Shown: in pieces, positions 13,165-25,100 of the stretch
How positions within the stretch are numbered: the first letter of the stretch is position 1
Layout: every line of letters begins with the position of its first letter
DNA from: Agelaius tricolor
Lineage: Eukaryota > Chordata > Aves > Passeriformes > Icteridae
Assembly: GCA_023055355.1 (NCBI GenBank)
Contig: JALJCS010000029.1
Span: 8,433,001 to 8,497,000 of the forward strand
Length of the DNA stretch: 64,000 nt
Direction of reading: 5' to 3'
Notes under the pieces: generated by a model
Database searches by the model: none
What the model was told of the DNA's origin: nothing
Seen by the model: the letters and a program-made list of their open reading frames with translations, nothing else
Program-made: the position numbers and the translations under genes

Positions 13165-16100
13165 GTGGGTGGGGAGGGGCTGTGGGCTGGGGACGGGGGG
13201 TTGCTCTGTCTGTCCGCCCAGGGATGCTGTGGCTGCCCAGCTCACACGTCTCCTCTACAGCAGACACGTGCGGAGCCGGCTGCACCCTTCCCCGGGCAGC
13301 ACATTGCAAACTTGTTCTCCAGTGCCCAGTAATTTGATTTATTTAAATTTTCTTTTTTGGAGTTTGTATTCAGTTCCTTAATTGTGGAAATATTTTCCAG
13401 ACTAAGCAGCTTGGAATAACAAACTCTACATGCCACGCAGCTACTCATGGTCAGCCCTGCTTGTAGCGTGAGCATTGTTTCCACCTCGGGCCCCCACCGC
13501 AGGTTCGTTAGCAAAACTGCAGAATTAGGCGTTCTCTGACTAATGAATCCAAGTAGCAGGTTCACAGGCTGCAAGGCCTTTAATTAAATAGATAGGGGAG
13601 GGCTGGAGCGCTGCACTGGAGGGAAGACTTGTGCTCTGCAGGTCCATGTCAGCTGATGTTCCCCTTGGGGGTGCAGTCCTGGCACAACTGGGGGTCTGAT
13701 GTGGGGACCTGGCGACAGCCAGGGGACCCCTGGACCCCAGCACCGTCAGGAGTCCTTGTCCTCCTGCTCCGAGGACAGATCTCTGGGGGGTGGCAGGTAC
13801 TGTAGCCACAGATCTGTTTGCACCTAGCTTGGCAGTGAAGCTGTATTCTATTTTAAATGCTGTTACACACTTTTATCTATATTTTACCTGTTCTCATTTT
13901 TTCTTCCCCACTTCCTCTTTTTCCTGGGGCAGGAGGGCACTTTGTCTGTCCAATTGCTGCTTTCTGTCAATAGTCCTGACCCCATTCCCATCCCACTATT
14001 TTTTGGGCCAGGCCCAGCTCCTCAGGGTGCCTGCAGACAGCAGCAGGTTGCTGGGGAGGTCCCTGGGATGCTGGAACCCCCGAGTGCTGGAGTTCAGGAT
14101 GCTGGTCCCCCCGGACCGGGGCTGAGGGTGCCGCTCCCCCAGCAGTGGCACGCAGGGCTTGTGTTTGTTATGGTCGTGCTGGCTCACAGCCTGTCCCTGG
14201 CAGGCAGCCAGCTTTGTGGGTACAGTATGTACAGTGAACGCTGAGCCAAGCTTGTCATCGCACAGGATTAATTTTTTATTTTTTTTTTAAATCCGGCAGG
14301 GACTGGGGGGGTGGGGAGAGCTCTGCCTCGAGCTCACAAACAGCCGCTGTGAATTCCAGCGCTGTTATTTATTAAAGCAGGAGACCTTTGCACCTCTTCC
14401 CTCGCCTCCCCCCGCCACCAGCCCTGGACACAGGGAGGTTATGCTGGAGCGGTGCAGGGCTCATGTTCAGCTCTGAAGGCAGCTTTGCCTCCACACCAGT
14501 GGACCCTGTGTTTAACTGGGAGTTTGCAGTGGGATGGCTTGTGCCCCCTGGCACCCTTCTCCACCCGCAGTGCCAAAGGGTTTAAGGGGGTTAACATCTG
14601 CAGCTTCCCCATCCAGGTGTTGATGGGCTATGGTAAAGGTTCCTACTGAGGACCTGGTTGGGGACCAGCCCTGGGGGGCTGTGGTGCTCTGTGGCAGGCT
14701 GGGCTGAGCACACAGCACTCTTGTGCCACAGCCTTGCAGGTGCAGGGTAAATACTGGGCCCCATGTTGACTCTCAGTATAAAGTGTAAATGTAAAGCCTT
14801 TAATGCCATGCAGAGTCTTTCCCTACCTGCTGCCCGCACTGCTGGCAGACAAACTCTCAGGGATCTCTGAGGCTGACATGGAGAGTTGCCTTTCTCCCAG
14901 AAAAGCAAATTGTCAGCAAAGGTGAGGTGGGAGACCCAGCTTGTTGGTTCTGTGGTTCAGAGCACCACTGGTTTGACCAGGGAGGCTGATCCCAGCACTG
15001 CTGCTCCCTCAGTTGCATCCTTGCCAGAGCTGATGCTCAGTGGGTGCTCATTCTCAGCCTGGGATGCTGGTTACTCAGCACCTGCTGTGAGCTGTGTTTG
15101 TTCCCCAGGACAGGTAGGAAAGGGGGTTTCTGTCTGTCCCCACTTGCTTTGCCTCTCCATCCAGCAGAAATGGCTGCTGTGGAGATGCCTGTGCTGCCCT
15201 TCTCCACTCTGGGCTGGGAACGGTGGGAACAGCCAACAGTGTGCAGGGATGCTCATGGGCAGCGTGGGGAACACACAGGCAGCAGCCCTGCAGACCCCTG
15301 CCCTGTTGCTTCACACCCTCCCTCCCACCCAAACACACTCCGTCATCATCAGGAGAGGCAGAAGAAAGCCCCAAGGTCCTACTGGGGGATGGACGAGCTG
15401 TCCAGGGAGCAGGGGCTACCAGGGGAGTGGGGTCCACGTGCTGGTAGGGATGGATGGCACCTCAGACAGAAGGGGACGGCACATCCACACCCCACCCTTG
15501 CCTCTGTCTGCCAGTGGAAGGAGAGGGGGCTCATCCCGGGCCATCCATCCCCAGCGAGCATCGCCTGGTCCCCCGGCGGGTGGGCTGTGCAGGCTCTGCG
15601 GGGCTGTGCACGCTCTGCGGGGCTCTGCAGGGCTCTGCAGGGCTCTGCGGGGCTGTGCGGGCTGTGCGGGCTGTGCGGGGCTGTGCGGGGCTGTGCGGGG
15701 CTGTGCGGGGCTGTGCGGGCTCTGCGGGGCTGTGCGGGGCTGTGCGGGCTGTGCGGGCTGTGCGGGGCTGTGCGGGGCTGTGCGGGCTCTGCGGGGCTGT
15801 GCGGGCTGTGCGGGCTGTGCGGGGCTGTGCGGGGCTGTGCAGGCTGTGCGGGCTCTGCGGGGCTGTGCGGGCTCTGTGGGGCTGTGCGGGGCTGTGCGGG
15901 CTCTGCGGGGCTCTGCAGGCTGTGCGGGCTGTGCGGGCTGTGCGGGGCTGTGCGGGGCTGTGCAGGCTCTGCGGGGCTCTGCGGGGCTCTGCAGGCTGTG
16001 CGGGCTGTGCGGGGCTGTGCACGCTCTGCGGGGCTGTGCACGCTCTGCGGGGCTGTATGGGCTCTGCGGGGCTCTGCAGGGCTCTGCGGGGCTGTGCGGG

Positions 16101-19100
16101 GCTGTACGGGGCTGTGCGGGCTGAGCGTGGTCCCCTGGCCCCGGCCGGTCCCGCGGCGCTCCCTGGGGACGCCGCCGCCCCCCCGCCCCGGCTGGCCGGC
16201 GTCCCGCGCTCGGTCCCGGGTGATGTCAGCGGCCTGCCGGCAGGTCTGGATGTTCTGCCAGCGTTCCCGCGTTTATGATCATCCGCAGATGTGCATCCAA
16301 GAACACACTGTACCCACAGCAGAAATTAATGCAGGCTTGACTGCCGGCCAAGCCGCGCACACGGGGGAGAGGAAGAAAGAAAACAAAAACTGTTTAATGC
16401 TGTTTATAAATTATACACTGGCTGATGAAAAATACATTTCTCTTAGCCCCCACCCCTCCCCTCCCCATCCTCCCTGCCTCAAGAGCCTGAACTGAGACCA
16501 GAAAATTATGGTTTGCTTTTTAGCTCCTGTTTTGGCCGGGTTCCTGGACCTGGCCGCTGGGTTGAAGCCAGCTTCTTGCTTCTCCCCGCCTTCACCTGAT
16601 GAAATACGTTTATTTTTCACCCACCGTCTCTCACCACTCCCTTGGTTTGGCTGCCCCTTGTTATTGACATTATTGACATTATTGACGTTATTGGTGTCAT
16701 TGAAAGTGGGGCGCAGAGCAGGGTGCCAGGACCCCTCACACACACCCAACGCATCCCGTGTCCGTCCATCCCTCTGGTTCCCTCACGATGTCCGTGGCCA
16801 TCACTGCCCACCTGCTTTCTGCTGGAGGGGGGAAACTTCCCAAACTTCCCCCCAGGTGGTGGTGCTGGAGACCCCCCTCACTTGGGCTGGGCGGCAAACG
16901 GGGCAGGAGCCCCCCCGTCCCTGCCCAGCCCTCCCCGCACGCTCGCCAGCCATTTACGCAGCTTTTGTGTTGTTTTTAATACCGCTAATGTTTATCATTT
17001 GCCCAACAGGCTTGACAGATTTTGTTTCCTGTCGAGCGGCGGCGGTGGCGGAGCCCCCCCGGTTGCCAAGGAGCCGCCTCCCCGCACCGTCACGGGCTGA
17101 TTTGGTATTCCGCGCGGCGCCCCGCCGCATTTCTGTATGCAAGACAAAGTGTTTTGATGGAGGACGATTGCAGGAGTGTCTGGAGGCTGTTTGGAGTTTT
17201 ATGGGCTGTGCAGTACGCGCCGTGCTCGCTCGCCGTGCGGGGCTGCCAGGGATGGGGTCTGTAATTTTTTCCCTGTGGAGAGGATGCTGCTGGAAAGAGC
17301 GGCAATGGCAGGGGCAGCAGGAAAGGGGGTTGTGTAAAAACCTGCCCGTTTGGGATCCCAAGTCAATTATTATCATTAATAATTGGGTTTTTTTTAATGA
17401 AAATGCTCCCTGCTCCACCAGTCCCTGTGCGGTGCAGGAGTTGGTGGCATTGCCTGGCCAAGGTCGGGTGATGGTGTCGCTGCTGACCACCAGCTCACCC
17501 GCCCCCAGGCCCTGCTCCATCACTCCAGGTGCTTTCCCAAGGCTCCCCAGGGCAGCCCATGAGGTGCTGCCACAGCATCCATCTCAGACGAGTTTCCTGC
17601 ACTCCAGCGCAAGGTCCCTCCTCACTCTGTGATGCCCACACCTCACTTTTTCTGATATTAGTTATTACCTTTCCATGGCACTTGGGGAAGCAGGAGCTGA
17701 GGCTGACTCTCCAGGCCTGCTCTGCAGCTCTGTCTTTTTTAAGCCCTTCTTGGGTTTCTCTACAGTATTTTTTTAGCACAGAGATTTTCATGACTTGTCT
17801 CTTCCACTTGGGTGAAACAGGGGAGAAGGGAAATAATAATAATGATAATAATAATAATAATAATAATAATAATGGCAATAATAAAAATCCAAAAGCAGCT
17901 TGATGTGGGCAAAAGAAGAAAACAAGAGAATGGGATAGAGAACAGGCTAAATTTAAAATTGTAATTGGCTGACTTCCACAGGCTTGCGGGTGTTTTAATG
18001 ACTCATAATAACTTCATTTAAAACCAGCTGAGCAGAAAATAGATTGGAGAGGAGCCTCAGGCCATTATGGATTTGTTTTTTTTTTTTTTTTTGACAAGCT
18101 CTGTTTTCGGCAGCCAGGAAGGCACTCGCAGAGGGCTCGGCTGCTGCGCTCCCCGAGTTGGTGGTCTGCCCAGCAGAGATTGTATAGAAGCTGGGCTGGC
18201 TCTTCTCTTTTTTTCCCTCTTTTTTTCACTGATTAAAAATAGATGCCTTGAGGTATTATTTTAGCATCACTGTGGTTTGGTGCTTTTTTCTTTGCACTTC
18301 TGATGTGGTAAACGGAACATAAATAAAATTGTTTTTGAAATTACTGAATTAATTAGGTAGTAAAGCAACGGCAGTGCATAAATTTTCTTGCCGATTTTTT
18401 TTTAATCCATATTTCCCCCCTCACATCTCCATCTTCTCACCAATTACAGCCTGTTAATAGTATACAACCCCAAATTTTTATTAATCGCTTCTGCTGAGGG
18501 AGGGGATGTCACATTCTACTGATGGGGCCATTGTGCCAAACCAGCAGCGGGGAAGGCTGGATCCTCCCCCACCACTCTCCTCAGCAATTTCCCATCTTCC
18601 TCCTCCCTTAGCCATCTTCCTCCTCCTCCAGAGGATGCTGGCAGTCCCTCTTTTTCCTTTATTCCTTCTCTCTTCCTGAGCTAGAGTTTAGTGTGCCTCT
18701 TCCATAGCCCCACGGAAGTTTCTGCTCCCCAATAAAGTAATTAAAGGATGGGCATTGGGAGGGACTGTTGGGATGATGGTGGATAACAAGATGAGCTCTG
18801 TCATCCAGCCCAGCGAGCTAAGCCTGGCTGGGTGGGAGGGAGCTGCAGCCCCTGCCCGTGTCCTGACCCATGGGGCATCCCACTCCCAAGAGCCCGGCAG
18901 CCTGCTCCCTCACATTTCTTGGAGGGGAAATTAAATAACAGAGGCTCAGAAAGACCTCCAAGATCATGAAGTCCAACCTGAGTTCTGCCCCTCCGTGTGG
19001 CTTTGGTGGCACTGCAGACCTGGGCAGCTCCAGCCTTGCTTGGGGGGCGCTTGGGGCGGCAGTGACTGCGCAGGATGGAGCAGCAGCAGCTCCTCACCCG

Positions 19101-22100
19101 TTTGCACCAGCGACCTTTATTAGGCAGGGGCTATAAATTTGCCTGTGTGGATATAAATGTACGGCAGGGGGCTGGTGCCAGCAGCAAGGCTCGCGCCGAA
19201 ACACGGCCGATACTTGGCAGCACGCGGAGTCCCGTCCCAGCCCATCGATAAGATCATCTGCAGATATCTGCGTGTTGTAGGCGATACGAGGCGCTGGCTA
19301 AATATACCCTGCCCAAACCTGCGCTGATGGTTTCTGTTTAAAGCAGGGAGAAAGGCAAGGGGGGGTTGGAGAAGAGAGCCCTGCCATGAGCTCCGCTTTC
19401 CAACGTGTCCTGCTCCCTTTCATAACAAACAGCAAGCCGTGGTGGTTTTTTTCTGAGCCCTGTTATAATAAGCTCAGATGTTGGATGACATTTTCCCAGT
19501 GACTCACATAGTAAAATTAACCTTGAACTATTTACATATTCAATCGCCGCCCTCCTCCTCCTCCCCCTCCCCGCCGGCGTGTGTACATTACAGGAATTCT
19601 GGCTCCGTATCAGTTTTTTGTTTTGCTGATGAGAAAAGAAAAAAAAAAAAAAGGAAAAAAAACGAGAGAAAAAAAAAAAAAAACAACCTCCTCCCGCCTG
19701 GAGTACACATCTACTTGAGGGAAAGAACACGCAGTCCTGGCCTTTGGAAATTGGCAGGCGGCGTGCTGTTCCCGCGCTGATAAGAGGTACTGTAAATAAA
19801 ACTGTACGGCAGCGCCTGCTGTAAATGCCCCGCGTCTGTACTCATTGTTCTGACAGCTCCGGCTTTTTTTGGGTCCGCTGTTTTGGTACACACTGTGCTT
19901 CCTTATGTAAGCCAGTGCGCCCGGCTCCTCCCTGCGTTCGCCCTGTTTATTTTCGCCTCGCCAGGAATTCTTCCTGCCCCCTCCGCCCGCCCCCCAGCCA
20001 GATGCTGGCTGCCTTTGCCTCGCCGGCCGTGCCTCCCCGCGCCCCTCTGGCCGCAGCTTGCGGAGGGCACTGGCACGTCCCTCCTCCCCGCTAATCCCAT
20101 GTGGAAATGGGGGCAGTCAAAGCGAGCCCCGTGCGGAGCAGGACCGTGCTCGGTCTCAGCCTGCGGGTGCAGCAAGGCCCTGCGAGCGCAGAATGCCCCG
20201 AGTGCCGGGCACGGCCGCCCTGCCCGGGGAGAACCTGTTGCTGCCGCAGTTGTTGCATCCTCGCGGATCGCTGCGCTGGGGCCGGCGGAGCTTTGAGCGG
20301 CGATGGAGAGCCACGGAGAGCCATTGCCTTGGCAACTGCGGGCTGCGCGCTGCCCGCGCCGTGTGCCGGGCGGAGGGCGGCCCGGCTGCTGCCCTATCGA
20401 TCCGGGCCCTGGCTTCCCCCCAGCCCGCACCTTCAGGGACGCGCTCTTCCTCTCCCTGCTGCGCCTGGAGAGGGCACCCCCGGCAGCACCCGCATCCCAG
20501 TGCCCCGCATCCCTGATGGCATGCTGGGCGCGGGGTCCCCTGGCAGGTGTGAGGGAGCCACCCCAGAGCACCCCAAAGTTTGGGCGTGTTTGCCCCTTTG
20601 GAGCCACCAGCGGCCCAGGTGCACTCGGGTTGTTTTGAATGCAAACTTGACATCGCAGCGAGGGCGGCAGGGAACAACATATGCACAGTAAACAGGCAGA
20701 CTGTCATATTGATTAACAGATGAGACCTCTATTATTGATCAGCTCTTGGCGAGAAAATTTATCACTTTTAATTTCGCCGCTGCCAAATATTTCTGCCTGC
20801 GAGCCAGCCGTTACCGAGACAATTTAAAGGCAAAGGAATTCTCTTTTCAATGCATCTTGTGATACCTCTCTCCCTGTCGCCTTCACTGCCCACCTTTCCC
20901 CAGACCCCACCCTGACTCTGGGATGAAGGGCTCGGTGGGGTAGGAAGGAGAGGGCAGAGGTAGTGTGGACCCCTGAAAATGGGCAGCACAGCATTCTGTG
21001 AGGCAGTGCCCCCACCTTGAGTCCTGCTCTGTAACATTTAACTCCTCACAACAGATGAATCAAACCTTGAAATGGGGCCGTGGCTTTGTCCCGCAATGCT
21101 GTTGGATATGGTGTGTCATTAATCTGGTTCCATCTAGAAGTTACTTTTCTGCTGCTGGGCGTCCTGGGTTTTTCCTCACCCAAACCAGCAGCACATTGAT
21201 AGTAATTTTCTAAGAATTGCCCCAAATCCCACATCTCTTTCCAATAGTCAGAGATGCCTCTGAGCTTCTTGCTCAGTTGTTGCATTCCAGCCACATCCCT
21301 CATCAGGTGCATCTTTGGGTGCCAGCAGCACCAGCCACGATAGGAAGGAACAGGAAACCAATTGCAATTGGATAACTTGCAGTGCTAATGAAATGCATTG
21401 ATATGTAATGATTTTAAAAAACAATAATAATCTTTTCCTGGCAAGCAGCTCTGTATTTTGCTGTGATGTGCAAGGAACAGGAGCACAGGGCTGAATGAGG
21501 CACTGCTTTTGCTGGCTGCACAGGGGACATTAAGCATGAAACCTCTCCATGGCACTGGAGTGTTAATGGCAGCAGCAGTGTGCAGGTGCACGCTCAGGTG
21601 TGCGTCCTTCTGTCCCTGGAATAACCCTGCTGTCCCTTTCTCTCCCCAGCGGGTGCCAAGGCCCTGGTCTGCGATCAGTGTGGCGCCCAGTTCTCGAAGG
21701 AAGATGCCCTGGAGACGCACCGGCAGACGCACACCGGTACGTGGCCTCCCCTTCCACCCCTCAGTTAGGTGCAGGTTTTAACATTTGCGTTGCCTTTGTC
21801 ACCCTTTGCCCAACAGACAGCTGGACCTTCTGCAGGTCCTGCCTCTGCGCTGCCCAGGCAGCCCCAGTTCCTCTTAGACTAAAGCACAGATTAAGGCACC
21901 AGTTGGTGCAGTGCTGTTACAGCGCTGCTCAGCATTAACACGGGAAACAATGGCAGAACAAATGTGAGGTCGTTTGTCCCCTTTGCAAGCAAAGCTTGTC
22001 CCTGTCCAAACACCTCCCAGAAGTTGGTTGCTGCCATGTTTCTGCTCTGGCACTTCCCAGCCCTTCAGTGATGCCACCATCAGGAACACAAGGATGTCTT

Positions 22101-25100
22101 CAGCCTCTTGCAAAAGCTGCTGTGCTTGGGAAAGGTTTGCCTGGGGGAATTCACAGCCGGGCAGACCCAGGTGGAGCCCTTCACCCTCCAAATCCAGACT
22201 GGAGCAGGACAGAGCGCCTGCTCCTCCTGTGCTATATCGGGAGCAGTTTAACTGAGCACAGGTTCATCTTTCAGTGCTGAAAGCCCTGATAGAAATGCCA
22301 CTAGCAGCGAGTTTGTGCTCGGGGCTGGCACAGAGAACCCGCCCGACTTCACGCTGGGGGTGTGAGGACGGATGCAAAGTGCTGTGTCACCGGCTGTCAC
22401 CCGGTCACGGAGCTGTGCTGGCCAAACACCAGTCCATAAATCTTAAAGTACTTGCCCTCGCTGTCCATGCCCTGACAGCTGGAGGCTGAGTTTTGCCATT
22501 CCAGGTCTGTTTTGAAGCCCTCTGTGCTGTAGGCTGAGGAGAAGGGGCTGCCAGCACAGTGAGGGACTGGCTGCACAGGGCTGAACAACCCAAGCCCAGG
22601 CAGGGGGGTCAAAGTGGCCGAGCAAACTGCAGCTAGTTAGCCCTTTCCTTCTATTTCCCAGACCCATTGAGCATCATGGGCTGACAAGTGGGAGCCCAGC
22701 CATGGAGCTCAATGATGCCTGCACCCCAAATCATCCTGCAGATGCAGAGCAGTTTGGCTAACAACCCTGACATTCCTGTAGGGATTAAACCCCCTTTGGC
22801 TGGTGAGTCCTTGGGGCTGGACTGTGCCAAAGCTCAAAGGGCAGTGGGCAAGCAGAGCAGGGGGACACAGTGACCCAAGGGGAGCTTGTCATTACTGCCT
22901 CCAGCTGCTTTGAATGATGGTAACACAAAGTCAGGCTGTTGTACATGTGCTGCATCAAGCACTGCTCATCTCCACAGCAGAAAACTAACACCCCACTTCC
23001 TGAGGCAAGGCAAAAAACAAGAATAAATTCAAAAAACAGTTCCTGCTTGTAAGCACAGCACTGGCAGGGCTGTGTGCAGCCTCACAGACACGGGGCCGAG
23101 ACGCCCTCTCCGGGTGTGCACTGTCCTTGGCCCCCGTCCCGCTGCAATAGGAAAAGCAGCAACTGTTTTGGCTCATCTTCCAGCAGCACAGGCTTGGTGC
23201 TGGGGAAGAGAGCATGGAAAATTCCTTACCCTTCTCCTCAAATGTAGAGGAAAAAACAGAATGCATTGAGATGGCAGCCTGAGTAGCCCCAGGCAGCACC
23301 GCTGGGAGTCGGGATGTGCACACGAGCGGTGCTGGTGCTAACGGGCTTTGGGCTCGTGCCGACGTTTATAAATATCAGAGGTGACTCGTCTTGAGTTTCC
23401 TCCTGTGTGCCAAGGCAGTTAGCACACGGCAGCCGGTGTCAGTCAGCAGGACAGCACAGATTTACTCCTGACCCAGTTTCACGTGGGCATGAGCGACACC
23501 CACTATAGAGCACGTTTGCCTCAGCAAGCAGTTGGATTTTTGATTTGTGGGGTTGGCGTGCCCCCGGCCACGCCACCAAGGATGGAGCAGGACCCTTCAC
23601 TCTCCCTTGCCCACATCCCCTGGGTTCATTCCCTTTCTACAGCCCACACTCTCATCCCTCATATCCCTCGTATCCTCTGCCCTGAGACACCACTAGCAGA
23701 AAAGAATTAATAAAACCAACATGTAACTGAAAATTGAAAAGCTCTATATCTTCCCCCCTTTTCTTCCCCCCTGGTTTTTTCTTTTGCTGGGATGTTGGTA
23801 GCGTTTTGATTTAATAGTTGGCCAAACACAAGGGTCTATTCTATTCAGAGTTTACAGGCCTCAGGGCTGTTATTCCTCCAAATTTAATAGCATTGAAATT
23901 GCAGGGTTGGCGATAATTTGCCTATCACTTTCTGCTCTCCCATTGATGTTTATTGTCAGCGGGATGGAATCTCAATCCGATTCACTTAGATAACATGTCT
24001 GTTAAACATTTAGATAATTGTGCCATCATTAACTTGTCACATTATTTTAGAGATTCAAAACAGTCGTGCAGTATAAGCGGAGGTACAAAGGGAGAAAGAT
24101 CTGGCGCGTGAGAGCAGGAACCCGGGAGCAGAGGTGGCAGGATGCCCCCGCGCTCGCTCCCATGGCAAGCATTGCTCAACAACTGCACGGGGATTTTTTA
24201 AAATTTTTAAATTATTTTTGCGTTATATGCCAGAGCTCTCGGTGTTTTTCCATAGAAGAGCATCCCAGCAAACCCATAACTGTCTTGGGTTTGCCAAGGA
24301 ATGTGTGGGAGCCTGGAGGAGGTGGAGGGGGCATTGCGCCGGAGCTGCACTGTCACACGGGCACGCACCACCCCTGTTCTTGGCAAATGTACATCGAGTC
24401 AAATTTATTACATATTTGTCTTATCTCCTCACATTTGCTTTGCTTTCTCTGCCTCAAAATGGTTCCAGCCCAAAACCTTGCAGTGATGCTGCAGATGTAT
24501 GGCACACTGATTCTTCCAGTGTGGAAATGACAGATTTTGAGCAAGTGGAACATAACACGTGAGTTTGGTGATGTGAGCTATAAATCACACTGAAAAACAA
24601 ATTCTGTTTGCCTCACACTCGGTGTGGCACCACAATTAATGGTCAGGCCAGCGCTTCACTGGGATCCTTGCATGACTCTGCCAGTGGCTGGGGCTTGTCT
24701 CAGTGGTGCCACTGGCCACCAGCAGCCATCTGCAATGTCCCTGCTCCAGCAGCAGATTTGGGAGATGCTGTTTGTGGCTTGTCCTGCTGCATCCTCTTGC
24801 ACAGTTTGATCAGAGCAATTCCTGGCACAAGCAGCCAGCACAAGCAGCTGGCACACTTCCTTACCAAAACCAACCTGACATCTTCCTGGGCTGCCTGTGA
24901 CTTTCTGTTACCGTTTCACAGGACTCAGGAGGGTTTTCTGAGAGCAGCCCAACGAGACTTTGGGGGGAAATACCTCTGGATCACGCTTTTCTCCATAGCT
25001 AGAGATAATGCACTGTAGCATTAAGTATGCTTAGAGGCAATTATCCCTCCCGTGCTCGCCTGGGCTGCACAGCCCCAGCGGGGGAGGGTATGCTGGCGGT

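Larger units (their letters stand above)
13165..21649 (+). other. ZBTB16: ZBTB16 intron between finger 2 and finger 3 exons
   Basis: An 8.5 kb intron with GTGGGT donor and CCCCAG acceptor. It holds the G-rich minisatellite at 15582-16120, a 9-bp repeat, an AAT microsatellite, a CR1 fragment, poly-A tracts and a CpG-rich block near 20.0-20.45 kb. Human PLZF-RARA fusions keep fingers 1-2 and lose fingers 3-9, so this is the positional counterpart of the human breakpoint intron. No additional exon is supported. Confidence 0.85.

Noticed and set aside
14886..16495. Open frames of 220-483 codons around 15.0-16.5 kb on both strands ([14 protein letters not shown] and [13 protein letters not shown] repeats)
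   Set aside because: They are produced by the stop-free G-rich minisatellite, are open in several frames and strands at once, and lie in a ZBTB16 intron.
16508..17632. 374-codon plus-strand open frame in the ZBTB16 intron
   Set aside because: No recognisable domain, mixed composition following intronic sequence, and no similarity to a known family; treated as a chance frame.
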